NCBI RefSeq assembly: GCF_000252995.1
Contig: NC_015761.1
Location: forward strand, 3,162,001-3,226,000
DNA: 64,000 bases
Source: Salmonella bongori NCTC 12419
Lineage (GTDB): Bacteria > Pseudomonadota > Gammaproteobacteria > Enterobacterales > Enterobacteriaceae
Direction of reading: 5' to 3'
Under the pieces are notes generated by a model, which saw nothing but the letters and a program-made list of their open reading frames with translations, was not told the origin of the DNA and searched no databases. Below, in pieces: positions 16,981 to 24,741 of this stretch (position 1 is its first letter; every line of letters starts with the position of its first letter). The position numbers and the translations under genes are program-made.

Positions 16981-17196
16981 GAGCTTTACTCCCTGTTTCC
17001 ATAGTCCTGTTATTTTGCCATATCCAATAAATCACATGGCGGCGTAAATCAACAAATGAGTCTGATTTTCTACCCCATTATTGGTGTTACCAATACGCCT
17101 TTAACTGCCTTAAATCAAAAATTGTCGCAGCAAGGTTAACTAAAATCCCTGTTCGTTAACAATTTTGCGTCTCAGACGTAACCCTCAGGATAAATT
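16981..17196. promoter_or_regulatory. Divergent ubiT / ubiUV intergenic region
   Basis: This 216-bp gap must hold promoters for ubiT (minus) and ubiUV (plus). In E. coli this promoter region is reported to be activated by FNR. Here TAAATCAA occurs twice (about 17045-17052 and 17112-17119), and its complement begins with the FNR half-site TTGAT. Neither copy has a good second half-site at the TTGAT-N4-ATCAA spacing. FNR control is therefore likely from orthology but only weakly supported by the bases. Confidence 0.4.
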
Positions 17197-18192
17197 ATGG
17201 AGCTGCTCTGCCCTGCCGGAAACCTTCCGGCGCTGAAGGCGGCCATCGAAAACGGCGCTGACGCCGTTTACATCGGGTTAAAAGACGATACCAATGCCCG
17301 TCACTTTGCCGGCCTTAACTTTACCGAAAAAAAATTGCAGGAAGCGGTGAACTTTGTTCATCAGCATCGCCGCAAATTACACATCGCCATTAATACTTTT
17401 GCGCATCCGGACGGCTATGCCCGCTGGCAGCGCGCCGTGGATATGGCGGCGCAGCTTGGCGCCGATGCGTTGATCCTCGCAGACCTCGCCATGCTGGAAT
17501 ACGCCGCAGAGCGTTACCCGCACATTGAGCGCCATGTTTCCGTTCAGGCCTCGGCAACCAACGAAGAGGCGATCAATTTTTATCATCGCAACTTTAATGT
17601 CCATCGTGTAGTACTGCCACGCGTATTGTCGATTCATCAGGTGAAGCAACTCGCCCGCGTCACGCCGGTGCCTCTGGAAGTCTTTGCCTTTGGCAGCCTG
17701 TGCATTATGGCGGAAGGTCGCTGCTATCTCTCCTCCTATCTGACTGGAGAGTCGCCTAACACCGTTGGCGCTTGTTCTCCTGCTCGCTTTGTTCGTTGGC
17801 AGCAAACCCCGCAGGGGCTGGAATCGCGTCTGAACGATGTGCTGATCGACCGTTATCAGGACGGCGAAAACGCGGGCTACCCGACACTGTGTAAAGGCCG
17901 CTATCTGGTGGATGGCGAACGCTATCATGCGCTGGAAGAACCCACCAGCCTCAACACGCTGGAACTGCTGCCGGAGCTGATGGCGGCCAACATTGCCTCA
18001 GTGAAAATCGAAGGCCGCCAGCGCAGCCCGGCCTATGTCAGCCAGGTGGCGAAAGTGTGGCGCCAGGCGATCGATCGCTGTAAAGCCGACCCGCAGAACT
18101 TCATTCCACAGCGCGACTGGATGGAGACGCTCGGCGCGATGTCTGAAGGCACCCAGACCACGCTCGGCGCGTATCATCGTAAATGGCAGTGA
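17197..18192 (+). CDS. ubiU: UbiU, Fe-S component of oxygen-independent ubiquinone hydroxylation
   Basis: This 331-residue U32-peptidase-family protein forms a heterodimer with UbiV. Each binds a 4Fe-4S cluster, and together they hydroxylate ubiquinone precursors without O2, probably drawing on prephenate. Cluster cysteines known from E. coli are all present at Cys169, Cys176, Cys193 and Cys232. The family start MELLCPAGNLPALKAAIENGAD is intact. Despite the family name, no protease activity is expected. The ATG follows CTCAGGATAAATT. It lies 8 nt ahead of ubiV. Confidence 0.95.
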   Translation: MELLCPAGNLPALKAAIENGADAVYIGLKDDTNARHFAGLNFTEKKLQEAVNFVHQHRRKLHIAINTFAHPDGYARWQRAVDMAAQLGADALILADLAMLEYAAERYPHIERHVSVQASATNEEAINFYHRNFNVHRVVLPRVLSIHQVKQLARVTPVPLEVFAFGSLCIMAEGRCYLSSYLTGESPNTVGACSPARFVRWQQTPQGLESRLNDVLIDRYQDGENAGYPTLCKGRYLVDGERYHALEEPTSLNTLELLPELMAANIASVKIEGRQRSPAYVSQVAKVWRQAIDRCKADPQNFIPQRDWMETLGAMSEGTQTTLGAYHRKWQ

Positions 18193-18200
18193 GAGGAACT

Positions 18201-19079
18201 ATGAAATATTCCTTAGGGCCGGTACTTTATTACTGGCCAAAAGAGACACTGGATGATTTTTATCAGCAGGCCGCCGAAAGTAGCGCTGACGTTATTTACC
18301 TGGGCGAAGCGGTGTGCAGCAAGCGTCGCGCCACTAAAGTCGGCGACTGGCTGGAGATGGCGAAATCTCTCGCCGCCAGCGGCAAGCAGGTGGTGCTCTC
18401 CACGCTGGCGCTGGTCCAGGCGTCATCTGAATTAGGCGAGCTAAAACGCTATGTGGACAACGGCGACTTTCTGCTGGAAGCCAGCGATCTCGGCGTGGTA
18501 AACCTGTGTGCCGAGCGCAAGCTGCCGTTTGTTGCAGGCCATGCGCTGAACTGCTACAACGCGGTAACGCTGCGCCTGCTGCTCAAAGAAGGCATGGTGC
18601 GCTGGTGTATGCCGGTGGAGTTATCCCGCGACTGGTTGGTAAATTTGCTCAATCAGTGTGATGAGCTGGGTATCCGCAATCAGTTCGAAGTGGAGGTATT
18701 GAGCTATGGGCATCTGCCGCTGGCCTACTCCGCCCGCTGCTTTACCGCCCGCTCAGAAGATCGTCCGAAAGATGAGTGCGAAACCTGCTGCATCAAATAC
18801 CCGAACGGACGCAACGTGCTTTCACAAGAAAACCAACAGGTGTTTGTCCTCAACGGCATCCAGACCATGAGCGGCTATGTTTATAACCTCGGCAACGAAC
18901 TGGCGTCGATGCAGGGGCTGGTGGACATTGTCCGGCTGTCGCCGCTGGGTACGGAGACATTTGCCATGCTTGACGCCTTTCGTGCTAACGAAAACGGTGA
19001 TGCGCCATTAGCGCTTGCCGTACATAGTGACTGTAACGGCTACTGGAGGCGTCTGGCGGGACTGGCGTTACAGGCCTGA
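18201..19079 (+). CDS. ubiV: UbiV, Fe-S partner of UbiU
   Basis: This 292-residue U32-family protein is the partner of UbiU in anaerobic ubiquinone synthesis. Cluster ligands Cys39, Cys180, Cys193 and Cys197 are present at the E. coli positions. The ATG at 18201 follows GTGAGAGGAACT, 8 nt after the ubiU stop. An in-frame ATG at 18183 would overlap ubiU and lengthen the N terminus relative to E. coli. The ubiU-ubiV pair is clearly one operon; yhbW starts 109 nt later. Confidence 0.95.
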   Translation: MKYSLGPVLYYWPKETLDDFYQQAAESSADVIYLGEAVCSKRRATKVGDWLEMAKSLAASGKQVVLSTLALVQASSELGELKRYVDNGDFLLEASDLGVVNLCAERKLPFVAGHALNCYNAVTLRLLLKEGMVRWCMPVELSRDWLVNLLNQCDELGIRNQFEVEVLSYGHLPLAYSARCFTARSEDRPKDECETCCIKYPNGRNVLSQENQQVFVLNGIQTMSGYVYNLGNELASMQGLVDIVRLSPLGTETFAMLDAFRANENGDAPLALAVHSDCNGYWRRLAGLALQA

Positions 19080-19114
19080 TAAGCGCAGCGCCAACAGGTA
19101 TTCAGTCTAATAAA

Positions 19115-19184
19115 GCTCACTTTGTTAACCACATTCGCTAATCTTTAATGCAGTATGAAAAGATTAACGGATAACAAAGTGAGC
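19115..19184 (+). promoter_or_regulatory. Nested inverted repeat in the yhbW leader, covering the ribosome-binding site
   Basis: GCTCACTTTGTTA (19115-19127) is a perfect 13-bp inverted match to TAACAAAGTGAGC (19172-19184). Inside it, TAATCTT (19139-19145) pairs with AAGATTA (19160-19166). As RNA, the outer right arm contains GUGAG, the only purine-rich Shine-Dalgarno candidate, 5-9 nt before the yhbW AUG. As DNA, it is a large dyad that could bind a regulator. Either way it looks regulatory. Confidence 0.5.
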
Positions 19185-19188
19185 AGTT

Positions 19189-20196
19189 ATGACTGACAAA
19201 ACGATTCCATTCTCAGTGCTGGATCTGGCGCCGATCTCTGAAGGGGCTTCGGCAAAAGAGGCCTTCTCACACTCGCTGGATCTCGCTCGCCTCGCTGAAA
19301 AGCGTGGCTATCATCGCTACTGGCTGGCGGAACATCACAACATGACCGGTATCGCCAGCGCGGCAACCTCGGTGCTGATTGGCTATCTGGCGGCGAACAC
19401 GACCACACTGCATTTAGGCTCCGGCGGCGTGATGCTGCCTAACCATTCTCCTCTGGTGATTGCCGAGCAGTTCGGCACGCTGAATACGCTCTATCCAGGG
19501 CGTATCGATTTAGGTCTGGGGCGCGCGCCGGGTAGCGACCAGCCGACGATGCGCGCGCTGCGCCGCCATATGAGCGGCGATATTGATAACTTTCCGCGCG
19601 ACGTAGCTGAACTGGTGGGCTGGTTTGATGCCCGCGATCCTAACCCGCAGGTGCGTCCAGTGCCCGGCTACGGCGAGAAAATTCCGGTATGGCTGCTTGG
19701 TTCCAGTCTGTATAGCGCGCAACTGGCGGCACAGCTTGGCCTGCCGTTTGCGTTCGCCTCGCACTTTGCGCCGGACATGCTGTTCCAGGCGCTGCACCTC
19801 TACCGCACCCAGTTCAAACCTTCAGCGCGGTTGGCAAAGCCATATGCGATGGTGTGCATCAACATCATTGCCGCCGACAGCAATCGTGATGCGGAATTCC
19901 TGTTTACGTCAATGCAGCAGGCGTTTGTGAAGTTACGCCGTGGGGAAACGGGGCAACTGCCGCCGCCGATCGAGAACATGGATACCTTCTGGTCGCCGTC
20001 CGAGCAGTATGGCGTGCAGCAGGCGTTGAGCATGTCGCTGGTCGGTGATAAAGCGAAAGTTCGCCACGGGCTGGAAGCTATTCTGCGGGAAACCCAGGCG
20101 GATGAAATTATGGTTAACGGCCAGATCTTTGATCATCAGGCGCGGCGGCATTCGTTTGCGCTGGCGATGGAAGTGAAAGAGGAGTTAGTGGGGTAG
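19189..20196 (+). CDS. yhbW: Luciferase-like flavin monooxygenase YhbW
   Basis: This 335-residue protein of the bacterial luciferase-like (F420/FMN) TIM-barrel family begins FSVLDLAPISEGASAKEAFS and carries family blocks RYWLAEHHNMTGIASAATSVLIG, LGSGGVMLPNHSPL and GLGRAPGSDQPT. The substrate is unknown; in E. coli it belongs with putative alkanal-monooxygenase-like enzymes. Being next to ubiUV suggests, but does not show, a link to quinone or flavin metabolism. Translation may be gated by the upstream inverted repeat. Confidence 0.92.
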   Translation: MTDKTIPFSVLDLAPISEGASAKEAFSHSLDLARLAEKRGYHRYWLAEHHNMTGIASAATSVLIGYLAANTTTLHLGSGGVMLPNHSPLVIAEQFGTLNTLYPGRIDLGLGRAPGSDQPTMRALRRHMSGDIDNFPRDVAELVGWFDARDPNPQVRPVPGYGEKIPVWLLGSSLYSAQLAAQLGLPFAFASHFAPDMLFQALHLYRTQFKPSARLAKPYAMVCINIIAADSNRDAEFLFTSMQQAFVKLRRGETGQLPPPIENMDTFWSPSEQYGVQQALSMSLVGDKAKVRHGLEAILRETQADEIMVNGQIFDHQARRHSFALAMEVKEELVG

Positions 20197-20202
20197 TTCG
20201 GC

Positions 20203-20277
20203 TTGTCCGGTGGCACTTCGCTTACCGGGCCTACACGACCTGTAGGCCCGATAAGGCGCAGCCGCCATCCGGCGCAC
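20203..20277. repeat. BIME between yhbW and mtr
   Basis: Two opposed REP-like palindromes (CTTGTCCGGTGGCACTTCGC...CCGGGCC and TGTAGGCCCGATAAGGCG...CATCCGGCG) fill the 83-bp convergent gap. They probably serve both 3' ends. Confidence 0.75.
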
Positions 20278-20279
20278 GT

Positions 20280-21524
20280 TTACTGATAAACCGGGAGCAG
20301 ATTAAAGCTCGACAAGATGTGTACCAGGGCGTTCCCCACGCCAAATGCCAGAATCAGCGCAATCATTGGTTTACCGCCCCAGACACGGAATTTCGGACTG
20401 CCGAAACGTTTACGTGATTTACGCGCCAGCAACGCCGGAACGATTGCCGCCCAAATGGTTGCCGCAAGACCGGCATAACCAATGGCATACAAAAAACCGT
20501 TCGGGTACAGCAAACCGCCCACCATCGGTGGTATAAAGGTCAGCAGCGCAGTCTTAAAGCGCCCCATGGCCGAGTCATCAAAGCCAAACAGATCCGCCAG
20601 ATAGTCAAACAGGCCCAGCGTTACGCCGAGGAAAGAACTGGCAACGGCAAAGTTAGAGAACACGACCAGCAGTAGATCCAGGCTGCGGCTGTTCAGCACA
20701 CCGCTTAGCGCTTGTACCAGCACATCAATATTGCCGCCCTTCTGCGCAATGCCAATAAATTCAGGACGCGGGATGTTGCCCATTGTCCCCAGCAACCAGA
20801 CGCTATAAAGCACCAGCGCCAGCAGGGTGCCATACACCAGGCATTTGACGATTGTTCGCGGATCTTTACCGTAATATTTCATCAGACTCGGCACGTTACC
20901 GTGATAACCAAAAGAGGCCAGACAGAATGGCAAAGTCATCAGCAGGTATGGCGTATATGACGCGTTGCTTTCGGCCACGTTAAATAGCGTGGCAGGCTGA
21001 ACGTGCCCCAGCAGGCTGCCGAAGGTTAGGAAGAAAGTAATCACTTTGGCACCCAGCACAATCGCCGTCATTCGACTGACCGCTTTTGTACTCAGCCACA
21101 CCACAAACGCTACCAGCAGCGCAAAACCAAACCCTGCGGCACGCGCCGGTACATTCAATGACATTTCGGCAAAAGTATGATGCAGAATCGAACCGCTCGC
21201 GGAGATATAGGCATAGGTCAGGATGTAAAGCACAAAGGCAATGGAAATACCGTTGACAACGTTCCAGCCTTTCCCCAGCAGGTCTTTAGTAATGGTGTCG
21301 AAGCTCGATCCTATGCGGTAGTTCAGGTTAGCTTCGAGGATCATCAGTCCAGAATGCAGCATACAAAACCAGGTAAAAACTAATGCCGCCATCGACCAGA
21401 AGAACCACGCCCCGGACATAACCACCGGCAGGGAGAACATCCCCGCTCCAATGATTGTCCCGCCGATAATCACCACGCCGCCAAGCAGCGAAGGTGACGT
21501 TTGGGTGGTGGTTAGTGTTGCCAT
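20280..21524 (-). CDS. mtr: High-affinity tryptophan permease Mtr
   Basis: This 414-residue inner-membrane tryptophan transporter belongs to the hydroxy/aromatic amino acid permease (HAAAP) family, with about 11 transmembrane helices. The N-terminal helix begins LLGGVVIIGGTIIGAGMFSLPVVMSGAWFF, the family signature. Length equals E. coli Mtr. A TrpR-type operator lies upstream at 21578-21595, consistent with TrpR repression. TyrR activation is known in E. coli, but I could not assign a clear TyrR box. The ATG follows TGGAGAGATGGCTGA. Confidence 0.95.
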   Translation of the reverse strand: MATLTTTQTSPSLLGGVVIIGGTIIGAGMFSLPVVMSGAWFFWSMAALVFTWFCMLHSGLMILEANLNYRIGSSFDTITKDLLGKGWNVVNGISIAFVLYILTYAYISASGSILHHTFAEMSLNVPARAAGFGFALLVAFVVWLSTKAVSRMTAIVLGAKVITFFLTFGSLLGHVQPATLFNVAESNASYTPYLLMTLPFCLASFGYHGNVPSLMKYYGKDPRTIVKCLVYGTLLALVLYSVWLLGTMGNIPRPEFIGIAQKGGNIDVLVQALSGVLNSRSLDLLLVVFSNFAVASSFLGVTLGLFDYLADLFGFDDSAMGRFKTALLTFIPPMVGGLLYPNGFLYAIGYAGLAATIWAAIVPALLARKSRKRFGSPKFRVWGGKPMIALILAFGVGNALVHILSSFNLLPVYQ

Positions 21525-21577
21525 TCAGCCATCTCTCCAGTCATTTATATTGTGACCACTTATCAATACGTCACACT

Positions 21578-21595
21578 GTACCAGTACGCGAGTAC
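21578..21595 (-). promoter_or_regulatory. TrpR-type operator upstream of mtr
   Basis: On the minus strand this reads GTACTCGCGTACTGGTAC. It contains the GTACT...AGTAC-type dyad of TrpR operators and sits about 55 bp before the mtr ATG. It matches the known E. coli mtr operator in character. Confidence 0.65.
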
Positions 21596-21603
21596 AAAAG
21601 AAA

Positions 21604-21634
21604 TAAAAAAAGCCCCGATAATAACATCGGGGCT
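21604..21634 (-). terminator. deaD intrinsic terminator
   Basis: On the minus strand AGCCCCGAT-GTTATT-ATCGGGGCT is followed by a run of seven Ts. This is a strong rho-independent terminator about 40 nt past the deaD stop. Confidence 0.9.
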
Positions 21635-21676
21635 GTATATTTTACTTTACGCTGCGAAAATGCAGGTCAACGAGAA

Positions 21677-23569
21677 TTAGGCATCGCTACCGAAACGACG
21701 ACGGCTGGCACCTTCTTCACGACGAGGACCACGGCTACCTTCACGACGCTCGCCGCTGAAACGACGGCCATCACCACGGCCACCTTCACGACGTTCACCG
21801 CTAAAATTACGACCGCCTTCACGACGCTCGCCACCAAAACCACGACCACCACCACGACGCTCACCACCGGTATGCGGCTGTGCATCGCCCAGCAGTTGCA
21901 TATTCATCGGTTTGTTCAGAATGCGAGTACGCGTAAAGTGCTGCAGTACTTCACCCGGCATACCTTTCGGCAGTTCAATGGTGGAGTGAGAAGCAAACAG
22001 CTTAATATTACCAATGTAGCGGCTGCTGATATCACCTTCGTTAGCAATCGCACCAACGATATGGCGTACTTCTACGCCGTCATCACGGCCCACTTCGATG
22101 CGGTACAACTGCATATCGCCAACATCACGGCGTTCGCGACGCGGACGATCTTCACGGTCGCCACGCGGACCACGATCGTTACGATCGCGCGGACCACGAT
22201 CATCACGATCACGGAATTCGCGCTTCGGACGCATCGGCGCGTCTGGCGGCAGGATCAGCGGACGTTCGCCCTGCGCCATTTTCAGCAGCGCGGCAGCCAG
22301 CGTTTCAAGGTCCAGTTCTTCGCCTTCGGCGGTCGGCTGGATTTTCGCCAGCAGCGCACGGTACTGATCCAGATCGCTGCTTTCCAACTGCTGCTGAACT
22401 TTTGCGGCGAATTTTTCCAGACGACGCTTGCCTAACAGTTCCGCATTCGGCAGTTCAACTTCCGGAATGGTCAGCTTCATGGTGCGTTCGATGTTGCGCA
22501 GCAGACGACGCTCGCGGTTCTCAACGAACAGCAGCGCGCGGCCAGCGCGACCCGCGCGACCAGTACGGCCAATACGGTGAACGTAGGACTCAGAGTCCAT
22601 CGGGATATCGTAGTTCACCACCAGGCTAATGCGTTCAACGTCGAGGCCACGGGCCGCAACGTCGGTGGCAATCAGGATATCCAGGCGGCCATCTTTCAGG
22701 CGTTCCAGAGTCTGCTCACGCAGCGCCTGGTTCATGTCGCCGTTCAACGCGGCACTGTTATAGCCGTTACGCTCCAGCGCTTCCGCCACTTCCAGAGTCG
22801 CGTTTTTGGTACGCACGAAAATTATCGCCGCATCAAAATCTTCCGCTTCCAGGAAACGCACCAGCGCTTCGTTTTTACGCATTCCCCACACCGTCCAGTA
22901 GCTCTGGCTGATGTCAGGACGGGTGGTCACGCTGGACTGAATGCGCACTTCCTGCGGCTCTTTCATAAAGCGGCGGGTAATGCGACGAATCGCTTCCGGC
23001 ATGGTGGCGGAGAACAGAGCGGTCTGATGACCCTCCGGGATCTGCGCCATAATAGTTTCAACGTCTTCAATGAAGCCCATACGCAACATTTCGTCGGCTT
23101 CATCCAGCACCAGGCCACTCAGTTTAGAGAGGTCCAGAGTGCCACGCTTCAGGTGGTCCAGCAAACGTCCCGGCGTACCGACGACGATCTGCGGCCCCTG
23201 ACGCAGGGCGCGTAACTGCACGTCATAACGCTGGCCACCGTACAAGGCAACCACGTTTACGCCGCGCATATGTTTAGAGAAATCCGTCATCGCTTCAGCG
23301 ACCTGAACCGCCAGTTCGCGGGTCGGCGCCAGCACCAGAATCTGTGGTGCTTTCAGCTCAGGATCGAGATTGTTGAGCAGCGGTAAAGAAAACGCTGCGG
23401 TTTTGCCGCTACCGGTCTGGGCCATACCCAGCACGTCGCGACCGCCCAGCAGATGCGGAATGCACTCTGCCTGGATTGGAGATGGTTTTTCGTAACCCAG
23501 ATCGGTAAGGGCTTCAAGGATAGGAGCCTTCAGCCCCAGATCTGCAAAAGTGGTTTCGAATTCAGCCAT
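21677..23569 (-). CDS. deaD: Cold-shock DEAD-box RNA helicase DeaD (CsdA)
   Basis: This 630-residue ATP-dependent RNA helicase helps assemble 50S subunits and unwinds mRNA in the cold. Motifs in order: Q motif [10 protein letters not shown], Walker A AQTGSGKT (50-57), PTRELA, DEAD (156-159), SAT, and [14 protein letters not shown] DbpA-type RNA-binding domain follows ([26 protein letters not shown]). The basic C-terminal tail has repeated GERREGGR units. The ATG at 23569 matches the E. coli start; upstream in-frame codons overlap yrbN and are not used. The tiny yrbN frame overlaps the start by 8 nt. Confidence 0.96.
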
Positions 23570-23642
23570 GTAGTACGTGTGCCTCAAAATTAATGGCGGC
23601 CAGTCTACATAACTCATCATGAAATTGATCTGCAATTTTCAT
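23562..23642 (-). CDS. yrbN: Small protein YrbN (26 aa) coupled to deaD
   Basis: The frame encodes 26 residues starting [20 protein letters not shown], matching the small protein YrbN that I remember from E. coli between nlpI and deaD. Its TGA (23562-23564) lies just inside deaD, overlapping the deaD start region by 8 nt. Ribosomes finishing yrbN can therefore restart on deaD. Function is unknown; a role as a translated leader controlling deaD is plausible inference. Confidence 0.8.
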
Positions 23643-23747
23643 TGAAAAGTGTGAACCGGCTCAAAGTAGGTGTATTAACGAACAACAACGCCCTCACCCG
23701 CAAAGGTGATGGCAATCAAAAAGATTACGGGCTGATATGTTCGTCAG

Positions 23748-24632
23748 CTATTGCTGGTCCGATTCTGCCAGGTCATCTTGGTCCTGGCCCAGGAGCGATA
23801 ATTCCAACAATGCGTATCGGTGCTCAACAAAGTTATGAACGTTGTTGGCCACCGCCAGTTTGAACAGAGCCGTAGCGCTGTCCAAATCCCCCAGACTTAG
23901 GTAGTACTTACCTAAATAGAAGTTGGTTTCACTGAGATGCTCAGCGAGCGAGGTGTTATCCGTTGCGTCCGCCTTGAGACGTTCCATCAGCGTTGCTTCG
24001 CTAATGTCGCCCAGGTAGAACTCGACAATGTTCCATCCCCATTGCTCTTTATCCGATTTCTCGAAGCGCGCTTTTAACGCTTCTTTCGCCTGCTTCTCAT
24101 TAAGCTTCTGCTCAACAAGATACAACCACAGGCTGCGATAAGGATCATTGGGATCGTCTTGATAAAACGCCAGCAGATCATCTTGCGCTAACTTATCACG
24201 GCCGCCGTAATACAATGCGATACCGCGGTTTAAGTGCGCGTAGTTGTAAGTTGGATCAAGCTCTAGTACAGAATCAAACGCTTCATAGGCAGCATCAAAA
24301 TTGCCTGCCTGCGTTAAATAAATACCTAAGTAATTGAATACCTCAGGCATATCCGGTCTGATTGCCAGCGCTTGTGAAAAATCATTTCGCGCTAGTGCCC
24401 TCAAACCAAGACTATCATACAACACTCCGCGCTCATATAAAAGCTGTGCGCGTTCGTCATCGGTTAAAGCCCGACTGGCAAGAATCTGTTCCATGCGCGC
24501 CAGAATCACTTCCTGCTGTAACGTCGGTTGCAATGGCACTGCGAGGACCTCACTTTTACGCCAGCCGGAATTACTGCATCCTGCCAGCGTGAGTGCTGTC
24601 GCAACGAAACACCAGCGCAAAAAAGGCTTCAT
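23748..24632 (-). CDS. nlpI: Outer-membrane lipoprotein NlpI
   Basis: This 294-residue TPR lipoprotein acts as an adaptor for the periplasmic protease Prc (Tsp) in degrading the endopeptidase MepS, and as a scaffold for peptidoglycan hydrolases. The lipobox TLAGC places the lipidated residue at Cys19. TPR repeats are visible, for example ERGVLYDSLGLRALARNDFSQALAIRP and NYLGIYLTQAGNFDAAYEAFDSVLELDP. The ATG at 24632 gives the E. coli N terminus MKPFLRWCFVATALTLAGC. It is downstream of pnp, from which a terminator separates it. Confidence 0.95.
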   Translation of the reverse strand: MKPFLRWCFVATALTLAGCSNSGWRKSEVLAVPLQPTLQQEVILARMEQILASRALTDDERAQLLYERGVLYDSLGLRALARNDFSQALAIRPDMPEVFNYLGIYLTQAGNFDAAYEAFDSVLELDPTYNYAHLNRGIALYYGGRDKLAQDDLLAFYQDDPNDPYRSLWLYLVEQKLNEKQAKEALKARFEKSDKEQWGWNIVEFYLGDISEATLMERLKADATDNTSLAEHLSETNFYLGKYYLSLGDLDSATALFKLAVANNVHNFVEHRYALLELSLLGQDQDDLAESDQQ

Positions 24633-24705
24633 TTCCCACTCCCGAAGACAACGATTGAATGAACGTCCTGTTCCCCGGTGGCTCAACAAGGCGTCCAGCC
24701 AGGTC

Positions 24706-24730
24706 AAAAGCCCTCCGCAATGCGGAGGGC
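24706..24730 (-). terminator. Terminator between pnp and nlpI
   Basis: On the minus strand GCCCTCCGC-ATT-GCGGAGGGC is followed by TTTTGACC. Located 12 nt past the pnp stop, it probably gives partial termination ahead of nlpI. Confidence 0.75.
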
Positions 24731-24741
24731 AAAAGGCAACC

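Noticed and set aside
21677..21900. CRISPR-like short repeats at the end of deaD
   Set aside because: The repeats are in-frame coding repeats of the basic RGG-like tail of DeaD, with no regular spacers.
21494..22435. 313-codon plus-strand frame rich in Thr/Ala opposite deaD
   Set aside because: The Thr/Ala repeats are the reverse reading of the GERREGGR repeats of the DeaD tail.
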